Source: Burkholderia anthina (GTDB lineage: Bacteria > Pseudomonadota > Gammaproteobacteria > Burkholderiales > Burkholderiaceae). Taken from it: a DNA stretch of 64,000 bases. Positions 1-7,263 of the stretch are shown in pieces. The notes under the pieces were generated by a model, which worked only from the letters and a program-made list of their open reading frames with translations, ran no database searches and was not told the origin of the DNA. The position numbers were made by a program, and so were the translations under genes. Position 1 is the stretch's first letter; the number at the start of each line of letters is the position of its first letter. Location: assembly GCF_902498995.1 (NCBI RefSeq), contig NZ_CABVLY010000002.1, positions 434,001-498,000 of the forward strand. The letters run 5' to 3'.

Positions 1-2009
1 AGGCCGCGAAGCCGTTCGTGCTCCGTATCGTCGGCCCGGGCACCCTCGGCGTGTTGTCGCCCGCGCGTCATGCGCATTTCGGCGCGCCTGCCTATACGGC
101 GCGATCGGGCGGCGTCGCGTGGGTGTCGCAATCGAACGCGCTGACGAACGCGGTGCTGGGCTGGGCCGATGCGCGGGGGCTCGGCTTTTCGCATGTCGTC
201 GCGCTCGGCAGCGAGGCCGACGTCGATGCGGGCGACGTGCTCGACTATCTGGCGAGCGACCCCGGCACGCGCGCGATCCTGCTCGAACTCGATACCGTGT
301 GCGCCGCGCGCAAGTTCATGTCGGCCGCGCGCGCGGCGGCGCGCAACAAGCCGGTGCTCGCGCTGCGCACCGGGCGCGCCGATCCCGGCGATGCGCTTTA
401 CACGGCCGCTTTCCAGCGCGCGGGGATGGTGCGTGTCGATGCGCTCGACGATCTGCTCGACGAGATCGAGACGCTCGGTGTCGGGCGGGTCGCCGCGCGC
501 GGCGCGGCGACGCTCGTGACGAGCGACGCGGGCGTCGCGAAACTCGCGGTCGATGCGGTTGCCGAGGTGCGCGACGTGCTGGCCGCGTGGCCGGCGGCGG
601 CAACCTCGGCGGTGGCGGCCGCGCTGCCGCATCTCGCCGCGCCCGGCAATCCGCTTACATTGGGCGACGATGCGCGTCCCGAGCATTTCGGTGCGGCGAT
701 CAAGGCGCTTGCGCCGTTTCCGCAGACGGGCACGCTGTTCGTCGTGCATTCGACGTCCCACAGCGCACCGGCCGATGCCGTCGCGCGCACGCTGATCGAA
801 TCGCGGCAACATGCGTATCGCGGCATCCTTGCGTGTTTCTTCGGTGCGGTCGATGCGGCGACGCGCGACGCACTGCACGCGAACGGCATCCCGGTACACA
901 CGACGCCCCAGCGGCTTGCGCGCGCATACGCACGTCTCGTCGATTACAACCTCGGGCGGCAGTTGCTGATGCAGACCCCCGAGGGCACGCCGCCGCAGCC
1001 GGCCGAGTGCGTCGCATCCGCACAGGCCGAGGCCCGCCGGATGGTCGAGGCCGGCGAACCCGAGCTGGCCGGCGACGCCGCGTTGCACTGGCTGTCGCAC
1101 TTCGGCCTGCACGGCGAGCCGGCCGATGCACCGGCCGGCGCCAGGGTCGTCGACGTCACGGTCGACATGTACGACGATTCGAATTTCGGCCCGGTGTTCC
1201 GCTATGCCGTGCCGCCCGCGGACGGTGTATCGGCGCCGTTCGTCGTGTACGGGCTGCCGCCGCTGAATACCGTGCTCGCCCGCGCGGTGATGGAGCGTTC
1301 GCCTTATGCGCGTCGCACGCCCGTCGAGCCGACGCTCGGCGCACTGACGGCGCTGTCGCAAGTCGTATGCGACGTCCGCGAAGTGGTCGCGATGTCGATC
1401 ACGCTGCGCGTGCTGTCCGATCGCGCCTACATCATCGCGCCGCGCGTCACGCTGGCCGCCGGGCGCAGCCGGCTCGCGATCATGCCGTATCCGCGCCATC
1501 TGGAGCAGACGCTCGAATGGCGAGGCGAGACCGTGACGATCCGCCCGATTCGTCCGGAAGACGAGGAGGCGCACAACGAGCTGCTGGGGGCGATGACGCC
1601 GGACGATCTGCGCATGCGCTTCTTCGGCGCGGTGCGCAGCTTCGATCACTCGCAAGTGGCGCGCATGACGCAGATCGACTACGACCGTGAGATGGCTTTC
1701 ATCGTGGCGTTCACCGATGTGTCGGGCCGGTCGCACACGCTCGCGGTGGCGCGCGCGGTCGCCGATCCCGACAACGAGACCGCGGAGTTCGCGATCGCGG
1801 TGCGGCCCGACCAGAAGGGCAAGGGGCTCGGCCGTCTGATGATGACCCGCATCATCGACTACGCGCGATCGCGCGGCACGGCATGGATGATCGGCGAAGC
1901 GCTGCGCGAGAACACGGCGATGATCTCGCTGGCGAAGTCATGCGGCTTCACGACCTCGACGACGGAGGAGCCGGGCGTGGTGGGCTTCAGAATGAAACTG
2001 CAACCGTAG
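1..2009 (+). CDS. Pat-type protein acetyltransferase: acyl-CoA synthetase (NDP-forming)-like region fused to C-terminal GNAT domain, 5' end outside window
   Basis: The frame is open to the left edge (reading AKPFVLRIVGPG from base 3), so the N-terminus is missing; 669 codons are visible. The first ~330 residues resemble the CoA-binding/ligase part of NDP-forming acyl-CoA synthetases (GVAWVSQSNA, RNKPVLALRTGR). A degenerate ATP-grasp-like stretch follows. From about residue 500 there is a GNAT acetyltransferase, with the acetyl-CoA-binding loop visible in RPDQKGKGLGRLMM. This order is that of Pat/YfiQ enzymes, which acetylate acetyl-CoA synthetase and other lysines. The synthetase half of Pat is regulatory and not catalytic, which is family knowledge. 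The link to the propionate cluster downstream is only thematic, since PrpE-type synthetases are Pat substrates. No operon partner follows. Confidence 0.85.
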   Translation, partial: AAKPFVLRIVGPGTLGVLSPARHAHFGAPAYTARSGGVAWVSQSNALTNAVLGWADARGLGFSHVVALGSEADVDAGDVLDYLASDPGTRAILLELDTVCAARKFMSAARAAARNKPVLALRTGRADPGDALYTAAFQRAGMVRVDALDDLLDEIETLGVGRVAARGAATLVTSDAGVAKLAVDAVAEVRDVLAAWPAAATSAVAAALPHLAAPGNPLTLGDDARPEHFGAAIKALAPFPQTGTLFVVHSTSHSAPADAVARTLIESRQHAYRGILACFFGAVDAATRDALHANGIPVHTTPQRLARAYARLVDYNLGRQLLMQTPEGTPPQPAECVASAQAEARRMVEAGEPELAGDAALHWLSHFGLHGEPADAPAGARVVDVTVDMYDDSNFGPVFRYAVPPADGVSAPFVVYGLPPLNTVLARAVMERSPYARRTPVEPTLGALTALSQVVCDVREVVAMSITLRVLSDRAYIIAPRVTLAAGRSRLAIMPYPRHLEQTLEWRGETVTIRPIRPEDEEAHNELLGAMTPDDLRMRFFGAVRSFDHSQVARMTQIDYDREMAFIVAFTDVSGRSHTLAVARAVADPDNETAEFAIAVRPDQKGKGLGRLMMTRIIDYARSRGTAWMIGEALRENTAMISLAKSCGFTTSTTEEPGVVGFRMKLQP

Positions 2010-2323
2010 TCGCGCGTAACACGCGCCCGGCCGGGCGGGGATGCGGGGGCAGGCGGTGCGGTTCGCACGGCATCCGCGATGCTCGTTCACAACTGGCTGT
2101 ACCGATTCGTCATACTTTGGAATGCAGAGCATCGACGCGCTACCGAATACGCGAAGCGGTGCGGCTCTCCGTGACCTGCGGGAAACGCGAATTCATCGAG
2201 ACACGGCATTCGCGTCGGGCTTGCCGCGCGTTTCGATGACATCCGCGTGCGGGCCGTTCCGCTGGCGTATTCGAGCACGCCGACACCCGCATCCCGCACC
2301 TTCGGCATCGGAAATATCGAAAA
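2010..2323. other. gene-free stretch before the repeat array
   Basis: There is no supported gene here. Open frames on both strands are short, have arginine/proline-rich shadow composition and lack ribosome sites. No hairpin with a T-run was found right after the acetyltransferase stop. Confidence 0.5.
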
Positions 2324-2601
2324 GGTGAGACTTTTCGGGAGCGGAGGGTGAGCTTTTCCGGGGGGTGCAAGGTGAGCCGATACGGGAGCTGTTCGGTGAG
2401 CCTTCCCGGGAACTGGCGGTGAGTGCCTGCGGGAAGCCGCGGTGAGCCTTTCCGGGAGGGCTTGCAGAGCGTCTGCGCAACGCATCGGTGAGGGCTTTCG
2501 GGACACGCAGGTGAGCGTCTCCGGGAGCCATGGGTGAGCTTTTGCGGGATGTGCTGGTGAGCGCTTACGGGGCACCAAGGTGAGACTTTTCGGGAGCACG
2601 G
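2324..2601. repeat. 23-bp tandem array, 12 units, bipartite motif GGTGAG-N6-CGGG
   Basis: Units start at 2324, 2347, 2371, 2395, 2418, 2441, 2464, 2487, 2510, 2533, 2556 and 2579; ten are 23 bp and two are 24 bp. Eleven of twelve contain exactly GGTGAG, six variable bases, then CGGG. Unit 2464 is degenerate. The 6-bp gap and the ~7 bp after CGGG vary freely, although several gaps resemble CTTTTC. First and last units are nearly identical (ggtgagacttttcgggag). Conservation limited to two short blocks in a fixed register looks like an array of protein-binding sites more than a recent slippage product. It does not code: 23 is not a multiple of three, and the frames through it have no ribosome site. 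Confidence 0.9.
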
Positions 2602-2651
2602 AAACGGCGCGCTCCGGCTGGCGCGGCGCCGGCGTTTGCCGGCGTCCGCGC

Positions 2652-2684
2652 CGCCCCGGGCACGCATGAACCGTGCCCGGGGCG
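2652..2684 (-). terminator. GC-rich hairpin downstream of the 182-aa conserved protein
   Basis: A perfect 13-bp stem, CGCCCCGGGCACG pairing with CGTGCCCGGGGCG around a 7-nt loop, starts 5 bases after the stop codon of the leftward gene. No T-run follows, so it may be a weak or bidirectional terminator. Confidence 0.55.
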
Positions 2685-2688
2685 AGGT

Positions 2689-3240
2689 TTATGCGGCGAG
2701 TTTTGCCGCTGCGTCGTTCACCTGGTCGCGGGAAATCGCGAGTTCTTCGAGGTGCGTTTCGGCATAAATGCCGCCGGTTTCGCGCTCGAGGCGCGCGATC
2801 GTCAGCGCACAGCGTGCGGTGTCCTTCGGCATGGCGATGAAGCGTTTGACCGACTCGCCGGACGTGAATGCGTCGAACAGCGCGGCGCGCACGTCGTCCG
2901 GAAGCGTCTTGGTCCATTGGTACGGCTTGCCGTTGAACGTGATCGACGGCGGCAGCGCGCGTTCCTTCTTCGTGGCGGTGATGAGCCCGTAGGTGCGCGC
3001 GGCGTCGCCGATCTGCTCGGGCGAGAAGAGTTCGTCGGGCGTGATGTCGAACTGTTCGATGTAGTTCTCGATCGCCTGCATCGCTGCGGCACGATCGTCA
3101 CGCTTCTGCTGCGCGCGCGCGACGATGTCGCGCAGTTCGTCGGCTTCCTCGGGCGTGATCGTGAAGCTCGCCTGCTTCTGCTGAAGTTCGGAGAAACGCT
3201 GGAATTCTTGATCGTTCAGAAGTTTGGCCATGACATCCAT
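2689..3240 (-). CDS. conserved protein of unknown function, 183 aa
   Basis: I do not recognise a named family with confidence. The protein begins MDVMAKLLNDQEFQRF; an internal ATG (MAKLL) three codons on is an equally good start. The first ~75 residues are charged and helical (FSELQQKQASFTITPEEADELRDIVARAQQ), likely coiled coil. The second half is compact and acidic (FDITPDELFSPEQIGDAARTYG, then ITFNGKPYQWTK). No signal peptide or membrane segment is seen, so it should be cytosolic. A helical N-terminus followed by a small basic C-terminal module recalls H-NS-like organisation, but the H-NS binding motif is absent. It stands alone, reading toward the 23-bp array, with a hairpin right after its stop. 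Confidence 0.7.
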   Translation of the reverse strand: MDVMAKLLNDQEFQRFSELQQKQASFTITPEEADELRDIVARAQQKRDDRAAAMQAIENYIEQFDITPDELFSPEQIGDAARTYGLITATKKERALPPSITFNGKPYQWTKTLPDDVRAALFDAFTSGESVKRFIAMPKDTARCALTIARLERETGGIYAETHLEELAISRDQVNDAAAKLAA

Positions 3241-3433
3241 CGGATACGGCAGCCGCGACAGCCGGCCGCCGTAGTTTTTGAGAGGGCCGCTATTCTAGCG
3301 TAGCGCCGGCGCCTGCCCGGCAACGACCCGCGGAATGCCCGCGCAAGCCCGCACTACTGCGGCTCTTCCCGCATGCCTGCCTGCCCGGCGTTCCGACGGT
3401 GCGCTCATCCGGCAGCCTTCGCCCAAACCCGCG

Positions 3434-4258
3434 TCAGCACGTCTCCGCGCGGCACATCGACAGACGGCCGGCCGTATCGCGCAGCCCGTCGACGACCGCA
3501 TCGACGGACGGCGCCATGTGCGTATCGATCCGGCGCATGTACGGGCAGGTGAGCACCGCGATCGCATGGCCGGACGGGCCGAGGATCGGCGTGCTCAGGT
3601 CGGTGACGCCGTACGCCTGCCGGCTGTCCTGGCGCACATAGCCGGACTGGCGGATCGACTGGCACGCGAACGCGAGCTCCTGCTCGTTCATCGGCGCTTC
3701 GCCCTTGACCTTGCGGTGCTCGGCCAGCATGTCCGCGCGCTGCTCGCTACCCTGGAACGACAGCATCACGCGGCCCGACGCCGTATCGGCGAGCCCGATG
3801 CGCGAGCCGAGCCGCACCGATACGCCCCACGCGCCGGGGCCGTCGACCTGCGCGATCACGAGCAGCGTGCCGCGATCGTAGACGGACAAATGGCACGACT
3901 GTTCGGCGGTATCGGCGAAACGCTGCATCAGCGGCAACGCCTCGGCGATCAGCCGGTTCATCGGCGGATGCCGGTGCGCGAGCGCGAACAGCTTGAGGCT
4001 GAGGGTGTAGCGGTCGCCGCCGCTCGAACGCATCACGTAGCGGCGGGCCACGAGACGTTCGAGCATCCGGTAGATCTCGCTCGCGTTGCGGCCGAGTTCC
4101 TTGGTGATCTCGGTGCGAGTGAGTCCTTCCTTCTGTTCCGACAGGAGTTCGAGAATGTCGAGACCCTTGTCCAGAGCGGGCGCGCGATAGCGGTCGGTCG
4201 CGCCCATCGACTCCCGTGCGTCGCTGTCGAGAAACGGGGTGTTGGTCGTTTGCGTCAT
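3434..4258 (-). CDS. IclR-family transcriptional regulator
   Basis: A 274-aa protein starting MTQTTNTPF; the upstream in-frame ATG would add 31 residues of atypical sequence and is not preferred. The N-terminal winged helix covers roughly residues 25-85 (LDKGLDILELLSEQKEGLTRTEI, then NASEIYRMLERLV). The C-terminal GAF-like effector domain runs to the end (CHLSVYDRGTLLVIAQVDGPG, GYVRQDSRQAYGVTDLSTPI). The length is typical. IclR proteins usually control a neighbouring catabolic gene; the divergent neighbour is the FAH-family hydrolase across a 658-bp gap, a plausible but unproven target. Confidence 0.9.
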   Translation of the reverse strand: MTQTTNTPFLDSDARESMGATDRYRAPALDKGLDILELLSEQKEGLTRTEITKELGRNASEIYRMLERLVARRYVMRSSGGDRYTLSLKLFALAHRHPPMNRLIAEALPLMQRFADTAEQSCHLSVYDRGTLLVIAQVDGPGAWGVSVRLGSRIGLADTASGRVMLSFQGSEQRADMLAEHRKVKGEAPMNEQELAFACQSIRQSGYVRQDSRQAYGVTDLSTPILGPSGHAIAVLTCPYMRRIDTHMAPSVDAVVDGLRDTAGRLSMCRAETC

Positions 4259-4916
4259 GGGTATGAGGTCAGTGAATTTCCGATCGACAGGCGACGCACG
4301 CTGGCCGATATCGCACACGGATCCGTTGGCCCCGGATGTGGATGGAGGCACCGTCCGTCCGAGCTTAACAACAAACTTTCAGTGTGCAATGCAGCGTCTT
4401 TTTACCAATCGTTACCGATCAAGAACGGATCAACGGTCGTTTCCGATGACAGGGTCACAACGAATATTGCTGGTTCACTCCCCAATCCCGACGGGGACGA
4501 CGCATTTCGACGTCGTGCAGCGATGCCGGCGGCCCCGATGCTGCGCCGCAGCGCCGGCGGTTGCACCAATAGTCGGTATCCGTCGCCGGTCATTTCATTG
4601 CGGGCCGCGGATGGTACAAAGAGCGGCGGGCCAGCGACGGCGCGGCCGCGCGTGAAGCCGGCCGGTCGGGCCGGCACATGCCGCGGATGCCGGGCCGTCG
4701 TCGCCGATGCGCAGACCGGCGGCCGCCCGTTCGATGCGCGTCGCACTTCGGTGCGGCGCCGCGATCGCTGCGCCCGCGCGAGCCTCGCGCGTCGAACGGC
4801 CTGCCGGCGATGGTGCCGATGCGCGCCATCGACGATCGACATTCAGTCCGGCGCGTGGCTGTGAACGGCTGCGCCGGCCGGTATCCTGTCACATTCGACA
4901 ACAGAGGTTGAGCACG
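4259..4916. other. 658-bp divergent intergenic region
   Basis: It lies between the IclR gene and the FAH-family gene. About 4360-4480 is clearly less GC-rich than the surroundings (for example CAATCGTTACCGATCAAG) and is the likely place for promoters. No convincing operator palindrome was found. Open frames here are shadows. Confidence 0.5.
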
Positions 4917-5765
4917 ATGAAACTGCTTCGCTATGGCCCGTCCGGCCAGGAAAAGCCCGGCATTCTCGACGCGGACGGCCGGATTCGCGACCTGTCCGCG
5001 CACGTGCCGGATCTGGCCGGCGACGCGCTGTCCGACGCCGGTCTCGCGCGGCTGCGCGCGATCGATCCGGCCACGCTGCCGCTCGTGTCCGGCGAGCCGC
5101 GCATCGGCGCGTGCGTCGGCCGCGTCGGCAAATTCATCGGCATCGGTCTGAACTATGCCGACCACGCGGCCGAAGCCGGCATGCCGGTGCCCAAGGAGCC
5201 GGTGGTGTTCGGCAAGTGGACGAGTTCGATCTGCGGCCCGAACGACGGCATCGACATCCCGAAGGGCTCCGTGAAGACGGACTGGGAAGTCGAACTCGGC
5301 GTCGTGATCGGCGCGGCCTGCAAGGACGTCGACGAAGCGCGCGCGCTCGATTACGTCGCGGGCTATTGCGTCGTCAACGACGTGTCCGAGCGTGAATGGC
5401 AGATCGAGCGCGGCGGCCAGTGGGACAAGGGCAAGGGCTTCGACACGTTCGGCCCGATCGGCCCGTGGCTCGTCACGCGCGACGAGGTGCCGGATCCGCA
5501 GCGCCTCGACCTGTGGCTCGAAATCGACGGCCACCGCTATCAGAACGGCAACACGCGCACGATGGTGTTCAGCGTCGCGCAGTTGATCGCCTATCTGTCG
5601 ACCTGCATGACGCTGCAACCGGGCGACGTGATCACGACCGGCACGCCGCCGGGCGTCGGGATGGGCATCAAGCCGTCGCCGGTGTTCCTGAAGCCCGGCC
5701 AGGTGGTGCGCCTCGGGATCGACGGGCTCGGCGAGCAACTGCAGCGCACGCGCGGCGCGCAGTAA
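4917..5765 (+). CDS. fumarylacetoacetate hydrolase (FAH) family protein, ureidoglycolate lyase-like
   Basis: A 282-aa protein starting MKLLRYGPSGQEKPG, with an AGAGG ribosome site at the usual distance. It shows the short N-terminal cap (to about residue 65) and the FAH catalytic domain with the metal-binding acidic signature DWEVELGVVIG, then GKGFDTFGPIGPWLV and the C-terminal PGDVITTGTPPGVGMG loop. FAH-fold enzymes cleave or isomerise beta-dicarbonyl acids; the 281-283-aa Burkholderia members are commonly named ureidoglycolate lyase. No ureide genes are adjacent, so acylpyruvate hydrolase or sugar-acid catabolic roles remain possible. It is monocistronic, ending in a strong terminator. Confidence 0.9.
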   Translation: MKLLRYGPSGQEKPGILDADGRIRDLSAHVPDLAGDALSDAGLARLRAIDPATLPLVSGEPRIGACVGRVGKFIGIGLNYADHAAEAGMPVPKEPVVFGKWTSSICGPNDGIDIPKGSVKTDWEVELGVVIGAACKDVDEARALDYVAGYCVVNDVSEREWQIERGGQWDKGKGFDTFGPIGPWLVTRDEVPDPQRLDLWLEIDGHRYQNGNTRTMVFSVAQLIAYLSTCMTLQPGDVITTGTPPGVGMGIKPSPVFLKPGQVVRLGIDGLGEQLQRTRGAQ

Positions 5766-5887
5766 CCGCGGGCGCGGTGCGGGCGCAACCCGGCAGCCTC
5801 CCGGCCGGTGCGCGCCGGCGCGATCGCTCCCGCACGACTGACGGCGGCGATCGTCGCACGCCGAACATCGATGCAGCAAAGCAAGGA

Positions 5888-5926
5888 CAAGGGCCCGGTT
5901 CCGCGCGATGCGGAATCGGGCCCTTG
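5888..5926. terminator. strong hairpin between convergent FAH and VOC genes
   Basis: A 17-bp stem (CAAGGGCCCGGTTCCGC with GCGGAATCGGGCCCTTG, one G-T pair) around the loop GCGAT. It lies between two convergent genes and could serve both directions. Confidence 0.75.
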
Positions 5927-5954
5927 CCGTTCGTCCGCGTCCGGACGCAGCGGA

Positions 5955-6338
5955 TCAGACGATGTTGTCGAGTTCGCAATGCGCTTCGAGCCGATACCCG
6001 TCGGGATCGACGACGAACGCCGCGTAATAGCCGGCGCCGTAGTGCTCGCGCTTGCCGGGGCCGCCGTTGTCCTGACCGCCGTGCTGCAGTGCGGCGCGGT
6101 AGAACGCATCGACCTCCACCGGCGACGACGCGCGAAACGACACGTGCAACCCCGACTCGGGATCGGCGGCGATCGGCCGCTCCGCGTGCTGCAACCACAG
6201 CACCGGTTCGGTGGTGCCGTATCCGAGGGATCCGTCGTCGCTGTACAGCCGCTTGTAGCCGAGCGCGCCGAGCGTGCTGTCGTAGAACGCGCGGCTGCGG
6301 TCGATGTGGGCAACGCCGAAGGAAAGGTGATCGATCAT
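5955..6338 (-). CDS. VOC-family (glyoxalase/bleomycin resistance/dioxygenase) protein
   Basis: A 127-aa protein starting MIDHLSFGVAHIDRSRAF, preceded by the strong ribosome site AAGGAGCCACAG. It has two beta-alpha-beta-beta-beta modules. The candidate metal ligands are His3, the glutamate in TTEPVLWL, His in GLHVSFRA, and the glutamate in PDGYRLEAHCE. Length and layout fit single-domain VOC proteins that dimerise; the substrate is unknown. A decayed second copy of its first 24 codons, with the same ribosome site, lies just upstream at 6400-6474. Transcription probably starts near 6533 from a good sigma-70 promoter overlapped by palindromes, and may respond to the divergent CGNR protein. Confidence 0.88.
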   Translation of the reverse strand: MIDHLSFGVAHIDRSRAFYDSTLGALGYKRLYSDDGSLGYGTTEPVLWLQHAERPIAADPESGLHVSFRASSPVEVDAFYRAALQHGGQDNGGPGKREHYGAGYYAAFVVDPDGYRLEAHCELDNIV

Positions 6339-6399
6339 CTGTGGCTCCTTGAACTGAAGAGGGGACGTCAGTGCGGCAAACCTGTCGACAGGCGCCCGG

Positions 6400-6474
6400 T
6401 CAGCCGGGCGTGCTGTCGTGGAACGCCCGGCCGCGGCCGGTGTGGATAACTCGGAAGGGAAGACGATCGAACAT
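6400..6474 (-). pseudogene. 24-codon duplicate of the VOC gene start; leader ORF or gene relic
   Basis: This reads MFDRLPFRVIHTGRGRAF and six further residues, then TGA; the VOC protein begins MIDHLSFGVAHIDRSRAF. The two also share the ribosome-site block CATCTGTGGCTCCTTGA (plus strand) exactly, at 6336-6352 and 6472-6488, 136 bp apart. After the stop there is no clear similarity. It would be translated first from the VOC transcript, so it is either a duplication remnant or a leader peptide. Confidence 0.75.
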
Positions 6475-6523
6475 CTGTGGCTCCTTGAGCGGAAGGGAAC
6501 ACCCGTGCCGCACATCCGTTCTT

Positions 6524-6539
6524 AACCATCATGCTGGTT
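6524..6539. promoter_or_regulatory. palindrome 1, candidate operator of the VOC/CGNR divergon
   Basis: AACCATCATGCTGGTT is a near-perfect palindrome (half-site AACCAnCATG). It lies directly downstream of the leftward -10 box, over the expected start of the VOC transcript. A second copy is 43 bp away, about four helical turns. Confidence 0.7.
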
Positions 6540-6568
6540 ATGTTAGGAAGCGTCCGCGGGCTTGTCAA
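6540..6568 (-). promoter_or_regulatory. sigma-70 promoter for the VOC gene
   Basis: On the minus strand TTGACA (6563-6568) is followed by a 17-bp spacer and TAACAT (6540-6545). The -35 is a perfect consensus and the -10 matches 4 of 6. The expected start falls near 6533, inside palindrome 1. Confidence 0.75.
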
Positions 6569-6591
6569 CCGGCATGGTGGTTAGATACGAT
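6562..6591 (+). promoter_or_regulatory. rightward promoter of the CGNR gene, possibly giving a leaderless mRNA
   Basis: TTGTCA (6562-6567), an 18-bp spacer and TACGAT (6586-6591). Transcription would begin about 6597-6599, essentially at the ATG at 6598. The -35 overlaps the leftward -35. Confidence 0.5.
6567..6582. promoter_or_regulatory. palindrome 2, candidate operator
   Basis: AACCGGCATGGTGGTT matches palindrome 1 in outer arms and centre. It sits between the -35 and -10 of the rightward promoter and touches the leftward -35, a classic repressor position. Confidence 0.7.
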
Positions 6592-6597
6592 CGGGAC

Positions 6598-7221
6598 ATG
6601 AAAGATACGCAACCTGCCGTCACGACGGACTGCCTGATTCCCGCGCCGCCCGAAACGCTGAGCATCGATTTCGCGAACACGCTGTACTGGCGCGGCGCCG
6701 ACGCGCCGACGGAAACCTTCGGCACGCTCGACGACCTGTTCGCATGGTGCCGCGAGCAGGCGCGCGTGCCGTCCGGCCTGGCCGACACGTGTCGCGCGGG
6801 AGAGAAGGAGAAGGATGACGAGCCGGCGACGCTCGCGCGCGCGCTTGCGTTGCGCGAGGCGCTGTATCGGCTCTTTCACGCGCAGGCCGAGCGGCGCGAG
6901 CCGCAAGCGGACGATCTCGCGCTGCTCGGCGGTTTTCTGGCGGAAGCCGCGCCGCGCGTCGCGCTGACGCGGCTCGACGGCGGCTATGCGTGGCGGATCG
7001 GGCGCGCGGGCGCGACACTCGCAGGTGTGCTGAGCCCGGTGCTGTGGTCGGCGATCGACCTGCTGGGCGGCGCGCGGCTCGCGAAGGTCAAGCGCTGCGC
7101 GAACGACGCATGCCAGTGGCTGTTCATCGACGACAGCAAGAACGGTAGCCGCCGATGGTGCTCGATGTCGTCGTGCGGCAACCGCGCGAAGGCGTACCGC
7201 CACTATCACAAGGCTGAATGA
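6598..7221 (+). CDS. ABATE/CGNR zinc-finger domain protein, probable stress-responsive regulator
   Basis: A 207-aa protein from ATG 6598 (MKDTQPAVTTDCLIPAP). The in-frame ATG at 6574 lies inside palindrome 2 and upstream of the probable transcription start, so 6598 is preferred. The N-terminal ABATE domain (about residues 15-150) is followed by the CGNR zinc finger, visible as KRCANDACQWLFID, then RRWCSMSSCGNRAKAYRHY: four cysteines and the signature CGNR. CGNR proteins are thought to bind DNA, but few have been studied. Its position, divergent from a VOC gene with twin palindromes between them, suggests self-regulation and control of the VOC gene (inference). Confidence 0.88.
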   Translation: MKDTQPAVTTDCLIPAPPETLSIDFANTLYWRGADAPTETFGTLDDLFAWCREQARVPSGLADTCRAGEKEKDDEPATLARALALREALYRLFHAQAERREPQADDLALLGGFLAEAAPRVALTRLDGGYAWRIGRAGATLAGVLSPVLWSAIDLLGGARLAKVKRCANDACQWLFIDDSKNGSRRWCSMSSCGNRAKAYRHYHKAE

Positions 7222-7263
7222 CGCGGCGGCTCGGGCCGCGCTTCCCGCCCGTCCCGCCGGAAC

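Noticed and set aside
2324-2601. CRISPR array
   Set aside because: Conserved blocks are only 6 and 4 bp with a 23-bp period, far too short for repeat-spacer structure, and no cas genes are present.
2087-2917. Long minus-strand open frames across the 23-bp array giving Pro/Ser/His-rich repeat proteins
   Set aside because: All three minus frames stay open because the unit lacks stops on that strand; there is no ribosome site, and 23 bp is not a codon multiple. The DNA motif, not a peptide, is conserved.
7226-7239. GCGGC-TCGG-GCCGC hairpin between the CGNR gene and prpR as a terminator
   Set aside because: The 5-bp stem without a T-run is too weak to call.
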